From NCBI GenBank assembly GCA_019637695.1, contig JAHBVG010000056.1, positions 1 through 42,673 of the forward strand: DNA of 42,673 bases. The letters run 5' to 3'. Position numbers and translations under genes: made by a program. The notes under the pieces are model-generated. The model was not told the DNA's origin. It ran no database searches and saw only the letters and a program-made list of their open reading frames with translations. Shown in pieces: positions 1 through 7,749 of the stretch. Numbering within the stretch: position 1 is the stretch's first letter; every line of letters starts with the position of its first letter. The stretch is from Caldilineaceae bacterium (GTDB lineage Bacteria > Chloroflexota > Anaerolineae > Caldilineales > Caldilineaceae).

Positions 1-32
1 GAGGAGGCTCCCCGTGGGGGCCTCCTCTTTTT
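1..32 (+). terminator. Rho-independent terminator at window edge
   Basis: Arms 1-8 (GAGGAGGC) and 20-27 (GCCTCCTC) pair. A further CCCC/GGGG block extends the stem to about 12 bp with one bulged T, and five T follow at 28-32. It probably ends a plus-strand gene lying left of the window. Confidence 0.8.
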
Positions 33-36
33 GCCT

Positions 37-122
37 CAGGACTTACGCACTCAGTTGGCGCTTCTCGAGACCTGCCAGGTTTCAGAAAACCTGGCAGGTC
101 TGCTTTACCTGGGTAAGTCCTG
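37..122. repeat. Palindromic intergenic repeat, copy 1 (diverged)
   Basis: Outer ends CAGGACTTA (37-45) and TAAGTCCTG (114-122) are inverted repeats. The inner arms 68-82 and 87-101 are a perfect 15-bp inverted repeat around the loop CAGA; the middle parts of the arms do not pair. A near-perfect relative lies at 27561-27630 with loop TCTG, the reverse complement of CAGA, so the two copies are in opposite orientation. This looks like a non-coding foldback element or MITE; no target duplication was identified. Confidence 0.75.
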
Positions 123-189
123 TATCTATAATCCAGGACTAGTAGATATCGGGCAGTTTGTCGATTCCGTTCGCCCGGCGTAGGGTAAT

Positions 190-453
190 TTAGACCGTTC
201 CTCTTTCGGCGTGAATGACGATCTCATAGGGATCATCCCCCGTAGATACCGTCTGGATCACCTGATTGGTGACGCCGCTGATCACCGTAATGGTGTTGTC
301 AAAGGTGTTCACGTTCCACACATTGCCGGTCACCGGGTTAACCTCTAGACCTGTGCCGCCGACGTCAGGATGCTTGCTATCGCCGCTATTGCCAACCCTC
401 ACAGTCGCGATGCGAGGCGCCCGGTTGACGTTCTCCACTTGCAGGATGTCCAT
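190..453 (-). pseudogene. YVTN-type beta-propeller protein, C-terminal remnant
   Basis: The 87-residue reading frame contains one clear YVTN/YncE-like propeller blade (NPVTGNVWNVNTFDNTIT followed by a TGDDPYEIVI end), where the family normally has 300 or more residues. The frame stays open about nine codons upstream of the first Met (…ENNGWH), then meets a TAA. There is no ribosome binding site at 453. I read it as the 3' remnant of a decayed surface or periplasmic propeller gene. A short expressed protein cannot be excluded. Confidence 0.5.
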
Positions 454-651
454 GTGCCAACCGTTGTTCTCATAACTGTGTTAGCAAATATTCATATCAA
501 AGTCATCAGTCAAATAACGGAAATCAGGAAAGAATGAGCATGCCCTTGAGGAGATTTTTACAATTTGCTTGAAACTGATATACCGTTTACCATACATCCA
601 CTATGTTACGATTCATCTGTCTATTTGACCCATTTATTGCTGAGTGAAGGA

Positions 652-1977
652 ATGAAGAGCCATCGGCTCCGATTGCATAAGCTGACACTGAACTTCATCT
701 ACTGCTTGCTGGTCATCGTTTTAGCCGCTTGCCAGGATGCAACACCGTCCCCCACGCCGCCGCCTGATCCTGAAACACCGCCCGCTACCCAGCCAGCGGT
801 GATCAACCCGCGCACGCCTGACCCAGGACCGTCCCCCACACCAACGCCTACACCCACGCCACCGCCGGACAGTGGAACGCTGTTGCTCTGGCACAGTTGG
901 AGCGGCAACGATGGCGAAGCGCTGGCGCAGCTACTGGGATCGTTCCAGGCAGCATACCCTGACATCCAGATCGAAACGCTCTTTGTCGCCTACAACCGGC
1001 TGCCGCAGGCATACGCCGATGCAGTCTTCGCTGGCGGCGGACCCGATTTGATCCTGGCGCCGAGTTGGTGGCTTCAGGAATTGGCAGAAGTCGAGGCGCT
1101 ATTGCCTCTGGACGATCTAATAGATCCAACCCTACTAGATGCATACTGGCCCGCTGCTGTCGAGAACATGCGCTACGGGGATCATCTCTACGGGTTACCC
1201 ACTACCCTTGAGTTGGTGACACTCTACTATAACCGCGATCTCATCGATGAGGCGGATCTACCCACCACGACCAATGCCATGCTGGCCCTGGCTCAGGCGA
1301 ATCCACAACAGGGCGCTGGCCTCTATGCCAATTTCTACCACCTCTACTGGGGGATCGGCGCTTACGGCGGCGCGCTCTTTGACGCCGAAGGACGGGTGAT
1401 CCTTGATGAAACAGCGGGCGCGGCTGAATTCCTGACCTGGCTGGTGGAGATGAACAACACGGCGGGCGTCTACGTCGATCTCGACTATGGCATGTTGATC
1501 GACCGTTTCAAAAAGGGCGAGTTTGCCTTCTTTGTGGATGGCCCGTGGAGCATCGAGGAACTACGCAACAGCCTGGGCGACGCCATTGGGAATGCGCCGC
1601 TCCCGGCTGGCTCCGCTGGCGCGGCGAAACCCTGGCTCAACGCCGATGGCGTCTTCCTCAACCCGATCTCGTCTCCGCATCAACAACAACTGGCCCTGCG
1701 CATGGCCCAACATTTGACCACCGCTCAAAGCGGAACTGTACTGGCTACGGTAGCGCGACGTGTCCCTGCGCAGATCGACGCTCAGGTTACGGATCCCCTG
1801 CTGCTTGGCTTTACGGAACAGGCCCAAGTCGCGATCCCCGAACCTCACCGCCCCGAAATGGTCGAGGTCTGGGGCTATACTGGGGATATGGTCCTCAAGG
1901 TGCTTGGCGGCGTCCTCACCCCCGAAGAAGCAGTGATCGAAGCAACCACACTGATCAACGAAGCCAACAACAAGTGA
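652..1977 (+). CDS. ABC transporter substrate-binding lipoprotein, family 1 (sugar type)
   Basis: From the chosen ATG the protein is 441 residues: a basic N-terminus, a hydrophobic core and a lipobox ending LAAC, so it should be lipid-anchored on the outer face of the membrane. A Pro/Thr linker (about residues 24-75) leads into a family-1 solute-binding fold beginning LLLWHSWSGNDGEAL. The motif GGGPDLILAPSWW and the late KKGEFAFFVDGPW segment are typical of MalE-like sugar or oligosaccharide binders. The open frame extends to a TTG at 565, but the lipoprotein signal favours 652, where a GAAGG lies very close to the ATG. No permease or ATPase gene is adjacent, so the partners must be elsewhere and the substrate is unknown. 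Confidence 0.85.
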   Translation: MKSHRLRLHKLTLNFIYCLLVIVLAACQDATPSPTPPPDPETPPATQPAVINPRTPDPGPSPTPTPTPTPPPDSGTLLLWHSWSGNDGEALAQLLGSFQAAYPDIQIETLFVAYNRLPQAYADAVFAGGGPDLILAPSWWLQELAEVEALLPLDDLIDPTLLDAYWPAAVENMRYGDHLYGLPTTLELVTLYYNRDLIDEADLPTTTNAMLALAQANPQQGAGLYANFYHLYWGIGAYGGALFDAEGRVILDETAGAAEFLTWLVEMNNTAGVYVDLDYGMLIDRFKKGEFAFFVDGPWSIEELRNSLGDAIGNAPLPAGSAGAAKPWLNADGVFLNPISSPHQQQLALRMAQHLTTAQSGTVLATVARRVPAQIDAQVTDPLLLGFTEQAQVAIPEPHRPEMVEVWGYTGDMVLKVLGGVLTPEEAVIEATTLINEANNK

Positions 1978-2052
1978 TCTCCTTCTCCCTCTGCCCTTTT
2001 CTCCTTTCCGCGGCGGTGATGTAGAATAGGCAGCAGAGGAAGCCAGCCGCCG

Positions 2053-3048
2053 ATGGGACAAAACGAAGACGCATTTCAAACGTTCAATCTGAAAACGATG
2101 TCTGGCGTCTACCCAGGCAGCCGCACAGCAGTGATGCAGCGCATACGTCTGCTGCCGCTGACGGGTGATGAGCGATTGCCTCGTTGGGCGCGCCTGCTCT
2201 GGTATAAGGATCCGCCCAGTTGCGTCCTTCACCTGCAAGAAGAGACGCCCGAAAAGTGGCAAGAGACGCCGCTGCTACGCATGGAAGACCCACACGCGCA
2301 GACGTTTGGGGCGATCTTTCGCAAGGAGCTGGCCGCTGTTGGCTGGTCGCCCTTCACCTGTGGCAATTGTATCCACTGGCAGCCGCTACACGACACAACA
2401 AACGAGGATGGCATTGCCTTAGGACGCTGTGGGTGGAGCGACGTTGCCTCTTCGGCGGTGACCATGCCCGAACCGCTGCGTTATCAATCGGTGCTTTCGT
2501 TGGGATGCCCGGCCTGGGCCGTCGCCGTTGAGGATAGACCGCCAATCCCGGCGCTGCCCAGGGCCGAAGCGAGAACCTTTTCCACGCAGACGAGTCTGTG
2601 GCAGCAGTTGTGGGTGCGGCTGGGCCAAGAACGGCCGGAACCCAAGCGGCCATCCTGGGGGGAGGGGATCATTGAACGTAGCGGCGTTGGCGCAGGCACT
2701 GAACCCTGCTTCGCCTGTCAGGGGCGGATCGCCAATTTGGGGGCGCTCATCGTCGCAACCGACGAAGACGACAAACGCACTTTCAGTGTCTGGCGTTGTC
2801 GCCGCTGTCAGAGCTTCTACCTCAACGATTGGATTGACCGCTGGGAACGGCTCGACTCGCTCGAAACGGAAGAGAGCTATTACCGCCTTTCCCCAGTGGA
2901 AGCGGTAGAGTTGCTGGCCCTCTTCGATGGCGTCATCGGCGGCGAACACCCCGCTGGTCGCCGCGACCGAATGGAACAACGGGCCTGGCTTGAAGGCTTC
3001 ATCCGAAACCGGCCCCGACTCAGCCATCAGATCCGGCAGGGACGGTAA
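2053..3048 (+). CDS. Cys-rich protein of unknown function with two four-Cys clusters
   Basis: The 331-residue soluble protein matches no family I recognise. It has two cysteine sets. The first is C103-x2-C106, C126 and C152. The second is a classic zinc-ribbon spacing, C219-x2-C222 with C249-x2-C252, flanked by beta-rich sequence. Each set could hold one metal (Zn or Fe-S); this is inference from spacing. There is no signal peptide or membrane segment. An AGAGGAAG lies about 12 nt before the ATG. The array of 7-nt units at 3049-3160 starts directly after its stop codon. Confidence 0.7.
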   Translation: MGQNEDAFQTFNLKTMSGVYPGSRTAVMQRIRLLPLTGDERLPRWARLLWYKDPPSCVLHLQEETPEKWQETPLLRMEDPHAQTFGAIFRKELAAVGWSPFTCGNCIHWQPLHDTTNEDGIALGRCGWSDVASSAVTMPEPLRYQSVLSLGCPAWAVAVEDRPPIPALPRAEARTFSTQTSLWQQLWVRLGQERPEPKRPSWGEGIIERSGVGAGTEPCFACQGRIANLGALIVATDEDDKRTFSVWRCRRCQSFYLNDWIDRWERLDSLETEESYYRLSPVEAVELLALFDGVIGGEHPAGRRDRMEQRAWLEGFIRNRPRLSHQIRQGR

Positions 3049-3160
3049 AAAAGGCAAAAGGCAAAAGTGATGGCAGGTTGCAGGTGGCAAACGATCAATG
3101 ACCAGTGACAAATGACCTATGACCAGTGACAATCCGCAATTCGCCCCTCGCAACTCGCTC
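3049..3160. repeat. In-register heptanucleotide array, 16 units
   Basis: It divides into sixteen consecutive 7-nt units with no slip. Units include AAAAGGC (twice), GTTGCAG, GTGGCAA, ATGACCA, GTGACAA (both twice), CTCGCAA and CTCGCTC. The unit family changes along the array but the register does not. It begins next to the stop at 3048 and runs into the first codons of the M23 peptidase gene. Confidence 0.85.
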
Positions 3161-4198
3161 CAAGAAGCAGAAAGTTCGACAAACGTTTGGGTCGCGCTGG
3201 AGGCGCGACCGCATGATCTGGTAGCTGCGATCTATGATCAACTTCCCTTCCCCCACCTCGGTCCGGTGCAGGAGGTTGTCTTCGATCTGGGGATCGTGGC
3301 GCACAATGGGGCCGTTGAACTCAAGGGGTTGGTCTTTCAGGGCTACAACGGCCATCAACTCCTCTTTGAACAGCGTTGGCCTGCTCGCATCCTTTCACAG
3401 AGGACAGGGGAAGCGGATCTGCGCATTGAGGCAGGAACCGGTCTGGCCGTGCGCACGCTACACTTTATGATCCACGCCTACGAGCGGTTGACGCATATCG
3501 AGGTAACGGCAGTGGCGCGTGCAGAAGGCGACGAGCAGACGGTTCAGAGTGTGCGCCAATTGATGGTGAGCTACCATGAACAGCAGACCGATCTGCACTT
3601 TCCGCTGGAAGGGGCATGGTGGGCGATCCAGGGCAGCGATTGGAGCGACTTCCACAAGTCAGAAGCGTACAGCCAGCCCTTCGCCCTCGATCTGGTCAAA
3701 CTCGGTCCCGATAACACCGTCTACCAGGGCAATGGACGCTCGCTAGAGGATCACTATAGTTGGGAGCAGCCGGTCTACGCCACAGCGGGCGGCAAAGTGG
3801 CCTATGTCTGCTACGACATGCCCGATATGCTGCCCGGCGCGCTGCCCGATCAGGCCATCCTACGCGGGGATATACGCCGCATTTTGGGCAACGCCGTCGC
3901 CATCAGCCACGCCAACGGTGAATTCAGCTACTTCGCCCACCTTCAACAGGCGAGTATCGAAGTCAACGTTGGCGAGATGATCCGCCGCGGCGCTCGCATT
4001 GGCTGTGTGGGCAACAGCGGAAATTCGCCGGGTCCTCATCTCCATTTTCATGTGATGAACGGCCCTAACCTTTTCATCGATCAAGGGCTGCCCTTCAAAT
4101 TCAGCCATTTTAGTGCGGGCGGCCAGTTTTTTGAAGAGCCAACCACCATCCCCACGCGTATGATCGTCGTCGGTCCGGATCGATCCAAGCCATCTTAA
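3119..4198 (+). CDS. M23 (LytM-type) metallopeptidase domain protein
   Basis: The 359-residue protein has an all-beta N-terminal half and a C-terminal M23 domain (about 225-315). Visible M23 hallmarks are the turn VYATAGGKV, NAVAISHANGEFSYFAHL, and GNSGNSPGPHLHFHV with the zinc-binding H307-x-H309. Family members cut peptidoglycan cross-links or serve as non-catalytic binders; this one keeps the HLH motif. No signal peptide is visible, which is odd for a wall enzyme. The ATG at 3119 lies inside a heptad array and has no clear ribosome binding site, so the true N-terminus is uncertain; no better in-frame start follows nearby. Confidence 0.75.
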   Translation: MTSDNPQFAPRNSLQEAESSTNVWVALEARPHDLVAAIYDQLPFPHLGPVQEVVFDLGIVAHNGAVELKGLVFQGYNGHQLLFEQRWPARILSQRTGEADLRIEAGTGLAVRTLHFMIHAYERLTHIEVTAVARAEGDEQTVQSVRQLMVSYHEQQTDLHFPLEGAWWAIQGSDWSDFHKSEAYSQPFALDLVKLGPDNTVYQGNGRSLEDHYSWEQPVYATAGGKVAYVCYDMPDMLPGALPDQAILRGDIRRILGNAVAISHANGEFSYFAHLQQASIEVNVGEMIRRGARIGCVGNSGNSPGPHLHFHVMNGPNLFIDQGLPFKFSHFSAGGQFFEEPTTIPTRMIVVGPDRSKPS

Positions 4199-4220
4199 CC
4201 ACAGACAGGAGTTAGCGTAG

Positions 4221-4685
4221 ATGACCACAGAACAGAACCACGATCAACACCAAGACGAGCCGGAAGATTTCCACCAATTTGTCACCGATGAACTCTATGC
4301 CGAACTCGTGGAGAGGATCGAAGGGCATAAAGTGGTAGGGCTGGCGCTCTGGGAAGAATCGCTGGCCGACGACGAAGATGAGAATATAGATCCCAGAGCG
4401 CGGGAATTGTTCGATTTTGATCTCTATTTAGAGAACCACCTCTATCTAGAGATCTACGCCGCCTATATTTTCCAAGATCCCAGTGGGGATGCTTTGCACG
4501 GACTCGATCCGATTGGTACAATGTTCTCGACCCTGATCGAAGAAGGCGTCTGGCTCGACGAAATCGCCGTCACCGAAGAAAACGAACTCGTGCTGATCCT
4601 CAGCCGTAACCGCCAGCCTCTCATCTACCTGAATGTAGGCGGTTGGGCAATCGAAGAATGGGAAACACTCCCCGACGAAGATTGA
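4221..4685 (+). CDS. Small acidic protein of unknown function
   Basis: The 154-residue protein is strongly acidic, with runs such as ADDEDEN and a TLPDED end. A hydrophilic His/Gln/Glu-rich leader is followed by a probably alpha/beta body (YLEIYAAYIF…LVLILSRNRQPLIYLNVGGW). AGGAG at 4207-4211 sits 9 nt before the ATG, which supports this start. It follows the peptidase gene by 22 nt and could be co-transcribed. I do not recognise the family. Confidence 0.7.
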   Translation: MTTEQNHDQHQDEPEDFHQFVTDELYAELVERIEGHKVVGLALWEESLADDEDENIDPRARELFDFDLYLENHLYLEIYAAYIFQDPSGDALHGLDPIGTMFSTLIEEGVWLDEIAVTEENELVLILSRNRQPLIYLNVGGWAIEEWETLPDED

Positions 4686-4796
4686 CGAGACGCCCTGCTT
4701 CTGGCATGATATTGGCCCAACGGCAACGAAATGCCGCCACCTGTTGCCATCGAATTTTCCGCCACACCACAACCCCAGTTGGGGAGGAGATGGACA

Positions 4797-5339
4797 ATGC
4801 TTCCTTTCATAGCTGTTGCCGTAGCTCGAACCACAAGCCGAAGCCCGTGGACGCCCTCTCTCTACGCGGGTCTATTCACTGCCGTTGCCGCTCTCATCTA
4901 TGTTCTTGTGGTGGGGATGCCCATTGTGCCCGCCATCATCGGGCTGTTGATCGGGGCAGCACCGGTGCTGGCCTACCAATATTCACGCGGTGTCCTGGGC
5001 AGCGATTGGAGACCAGTGATTGGCGGGATTGTGGGGTTTGTCCTCTTTCTGGCTGCGATCTTCTTGCCTGCCCCGGCTGTGGGTTGGGTGACGCTAGTTT
5101 TGGCGCTGCTTTCGATGATCATCTGGCCGATTGTGGTTGGGGCGATGACGCCTGAGCAGTCGATTGGGCGGCTCTTGCTGGCAAGCTTGCTCGGCTTCAT
5201 ATTGGGGTTAGCCATTGCCTTTGTCGTCGGCCTGCTCATGGGCCAGAATCCTAACACTTGGCCAGGATTGGCGGGCGTTCTCTTTTTCTCCTTCTGGGGT
5301 GGAACGGTTGGCGCGGCGATGACTGCCTGGTCAAAATAG
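4797..5339 (+). CDS. Multi-pass membrane protein of unknown function
   Basis: From the ATG at 4797 the product is 180 residues with about five to six hydrophobic segments rich in Gly, Val, Ile and Leu (for example LIYVLVVGMPIVPAIIGLL and LLASLLGFILGLAIAFVVG). GGGGAGGAGA at 4781-4790 is an excellent ribosome binding site for this start; the open frame extends upstream to 4731 but has no such site. The Gly-zipper-like helices suggest a small integral membrane protein. No function can be assigned. Confidence 0.7.
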   Translation: MLPFIAVAVARTTSRSPWTPSLYAGLFTAVAALIYVLVVGMPIVPAIIGLLIGAAPVLAYQYSRGVLGSDWRPVIGGIVGFVLFLAAIFLPAPAVGWVTLVLALLSMIIWPIVVGAMTPEQSIGRLLLASLLGFILGLAIAFVVGLLMGQNPNTWPGLAGVLFFSFWGGTVGAAMTAWSK

Positions 5340-5395
5340 CCTGCGACCGTCTGGCGGTTATCCCGAATCAGTGCAATTGATCTTTTCATAAAGTA

Positions 5396-5419
5396 AGCGG
5401 GCGTAACGTTACGCCCGCT
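5396..5419. promoter_or_regulatory. Perfect 24-bp palindrome before the PucR-type gene
   Basis: 5396-5407 (AGCGGGCGTAAC) is followed directly by its reverse complement with no loop. It ends 19 nt before the regulator's ATG at 5439 and no T-run follows on either strand, so an operator, possibly autoregulatory, is as likely as a terminator for the gene upstream. Confidence 0.45.
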
Positions 5420-5438
5420 ATTGCTTGCAAAGAGACTT

Positions 5439-7088
5439 ATGTATCGCAATTCTGCAACATTGGAAGATGTCTATCGGTTGGCGCTACCGCAAGGCACCGA
5501 GATCCTCTTTGGCGCGGATCTGCTGACGCGCCCGGTGAGTTGGGCATGTAGCCTGCGCCCAAGCCCACCGGCTTTCCCTAAATTGACAGGCAACGAATTG
5601 GCCCTTGTCGATATGGAGGACTTGCGCCAGTTGGATCCGCGGATGCGGCTGGATCGGGTGATCCAAAGTTTGCAGCAGGCGCGGGTGGCTGCGTTGGCCG
5701 TCTTAGGCGAGGTGCCCAAGAGCGCCATCAGCGCCGCCGAAGCGAATCAGATGCCGCTCTTTGCCCTTTCCATCACGGATCCACTGGTGCAGGTGGAACG
5801 CTCTGTGATCCGCCTGATCGTCGATCGCGAAGGATATATTGCGGCGCGTGCGGCGGATATCCAACGGGAGTTGACACAGCTCGAGTTGGATGGTCGCGGC
5901 ATGGACGCGATTGCGGCCCGGCTTCACCAATTCGTCCAGCAGCCCGTGATCTTCCTGCGCGATGATGGACAGGTCACCGCTCAGGCTGGTCTGGCCGATC
6001 TCGCCGACCGGTTGCGCGAGCGTCTACTCGCAGGTCTCCCGAATATACTATCCTTGCGCAGCTGGGCAGCCTCACAAAAAACGCAGAGTCTGGGCGAGGC
6101 GGTTGGGGTGTTGAAATTGGGCGATGAACGACTGCCATACACGCAAAGTGTCGTCGCGCCCATTGTGGCTGGGGAACGGGTGCAGGGCTATTGTCTACTG
6201 CTGCGCGCCCAATCCTCGGCTGACGCCAACAATATCAGCACAGTGGAAGCGATGGGCGCGCTCCAGGGCGCAGGGGTCGCCGCGCTGGAGTGGAGCCGCC
6301 AGCACGCCGTCGGCGCCATTCAGGAGCAGATGCGCGCCACTTTCCTTGATGATCTGCTGGCGAGCGAAATCGCCGACGAACAGGCGTGGATCCAGCGCGG
6401 CAAGTCTCTGGGCTATGATCTGAGCGCGCCCCATGCTGCCTGGCTGATTGAGGCGGAAAACATCCCCGATTGGCCCAATCCACTCTTCCAATTCATCCAT
6501 GCGCAGCGGGCAGCGATCCCCACCAGCCGGCGCAGCGAAGGGATCTTACTCTTCTGGCCTTTGGAGAACCCCAAGAGCGCTCGCCAGTTTAAGGCAGTAG
6601 CGAATGATCTGATAGAGGCGTTGGTCAACCATACCCCCAAAGCCAATGTTGTCATCGGGATCGGACGCCCGGCCACCCGGCCCGGCGAATGGCTGCGGAC
6701 GCTCCAACAGGCCCAGGAAAGCTGGCACATGGGCAAATCCTGGCATACGTCGCCGGTGACCTACTTTGGCGATCTAGGGCTTTATCAACTGCTCACGGCG
6801 CTGGGCGGCAACCCCGAAGCGGCGCGCTTCTTCCGCAAGACGGTGCGTCCGCTCCTTGACCACGACGAGAACCGCAACGCCGAATTAGTGGAAACGCTGG
6901 AGGCCTTCTTTGCCTGTCACGGCAACCTCAGCCAGACCGCAGCCCGGCTTCACATTCACCGCAACACCCTCACCTATCGCCTGGAACGGATCTCGGCTAT
7001 CACCCGTCTGGATCTGGACGATCCCGATGCCCGTTTTTCTCTGCAACTCGCGCTGAAGTTGCGCCCAGTGCTGAAGAATCGGTTTTAA
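5439..7088 (+). CDS. PucR/CdaR-family transcriptional regulator
   Basis: The 549-residue protein starts with a PucR N-terminal domain (LEDVYRLALPQGTEILFG through about residue 125), which usually senses purine-type ligands. A central region of about 300 residues follows. The C-terminus is a PucR-type helix-turn-helix: a helix ETLEAFFACHGNLSQTAARL followed by HIHRNTLTYRLERI. The ATG at 5439 is preferred to the TTG at 5421 because the conserved domain starts just after it; the ribosome binding site (AAGAGA) is weak. No purine-catabolism or transport gene is adjacent, so the target regulon is unknown. The gene ends at a strong hairpin shared with the convergent receiver gene. Confidence 0.85.
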   Translation: MYRNSATLEDVYRLALPQGTEILFGADLLTRPVSWACSLRPSPPAFPKLTGNELALVDMEDLRQLDPRMRLDRVIQSLQQARVAALAVLGEVPKSAISAAEANQMPLFALSITDPLVQVERSVIRLIVDREGYIAARAADIQRELTQLELDGRGMDAIAARLHQFVQQPVIFLRDDGQVTAQAGLADLADRLRERLLAGLPNILSLRSWAASQKTQSLGEAVGVLKLGDERLPYTQSVVAPIVAGERVQGYCLLLRAQSSADANNISTVEAMGALQGAGVAALEWSRQHAVGAIQEQMRATFLDDLLASEIADEQAWIQRGKSLGYDLSAPHAAWLIEAENIPDWPNPLFQFIHAQRAAIPTSRRSEGILLFWPLENPKSARQFKAVANDLIEALVNHTPKANVVIGIGRPATRPGEWLRTLQQAQESWHMGKSWHTSPVTYFGDLGLYQLLTALGGNPEAARFFRKTVRPLLDHDENRNAELVETLEAFFACHGNLSQTAARLHIHRNTLTYRLERISAITRLDLDDPDARFSLQLALKLRPVLKNRF

Positions 7089-7105
7089 TGGGCATCCATC
7101 GCTGA

Positions 7106-7161
7106 GTGAGAACAAAAAGGAGACGCCGTCCACGCGGACGGCGTCTCCTTTTTGTTCTCAC
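7106..7161. terminator. Bidirectional terminator hairpin
   Basis: Arms 7106-7131 and 7136-7161 are a perfect 26-bp inverted repeat around the loop ACGC. Each arm carries a five-base A or T tract in its outer half. It separates the convergent regulator (+) and receiver (-) genes and can end transcription from both sides. Confidence 0.85.
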
Positions 7162-7170
7162 TTTGACAGT

Positions 7171-7234
7171 AACTACTAAGCCCGATGCTCTCGGTGGGTC
7201 ACGGACCCGCTTGGAGCATCGGAATTAGTAGTTT
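7171..7234. repeat. Imperfect palindromic repeat with GGGTCACGGACCC core
   Basis: The outer arms 7171-7190 and 7215-7234 pair imperfectly (AACTACTAAG against AATTAGTAGTT, GATGCTC against GAGCATC). The centre 7196-7208 is GGGTC-ACG-GACCC. The reverse complement of this 13-mer occurs exactly at 24808-24820 inside another palindrome, which suggests a dispersed non-coding element. Confidence 0.6.
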
Positions 7235-7249
7235 TACCTTTGACAACGA

Positions 7250-7681
7250 TTACACATGCGCGCGCAGTGCATCGGCGACCTGGGTCACCAGTTGATGCTG
7301 GCTAAAGGGTTTGTCGAGATGATAGATCCCCGGCTGTTCGGAGAGCGCACGCAGTTCATCCGAGACGCTGCGATCCAGCGCAGTGACAAAGACAATAGGG
7401 ATGGCCGATGTGCGCTCATCTGCACGCAGACGCCTGGCTACATCCAGCCCCGAAATATCGGGCATCATCACATCAAGCGTAATCAGATCGGGCAATTGTT
7501 CGGCTACAGCTTGCAGGGCTTCAGTGCCGTTGTAAGCGGTTCGGATCTCATAACCCACCCGCTTCAACATGACGCTGACCATGCGACAGAGAAGCGGCTC
7601 ATCATCGACCACCAATACTTGATAGCGTGGCGCGGATGTATCTGTAATGTTGGTATTCATGGTTGAAAATGTTGTCGTCAT
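7250..7681 (-). CDS. Stand-alone response-regulator receiver
   Basis: The 143-residue protein is one receiver domain with no output domain. All key residues are present: acidic pair D26/D27, phospho-acceptor D70 (ITLDVMMPDISG), switch T100 and K124 (LDKPF). CheY-like proteins of this kind usually act by contacting a partner or shuttling phosphate. No histidine kinase is nearby. GGGACAG stands before the ATG at 7681; the second Met (residue 8) has no better site. The IS element inserted 68 bp upstream of its start may have cut its regulatory region. Confidence 0.85.
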   Translation of the reverse strand: MTTTFSTMNTNITDTSAPRYQVLVVDDEPLLCRMVSVMLKRVGYEIRTAYNGTEALQAVAEQLPDLITLDVMMPDISGLDVARRLRADERTSAIPIVFVTALDRSVSDELRALSEQPGIYHLDKPFSQHQLVTQVADALRAHV

Positions 7682-7749
7682 GATCTGTCCCGGCCCTAGC
7701 AGATGAACGTAACAACGAAAGTCAGGTAGCTCCCTAGTGAGATAGTACT

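Noticed and set aside
1978..2052. Pyrimidine-rich stretch that might be another heptad array
   Set aside because: Units such as TCTCCCT and CTGCCCT are too alike in base composition to separate a 7-nt period from a simple C/T bias.
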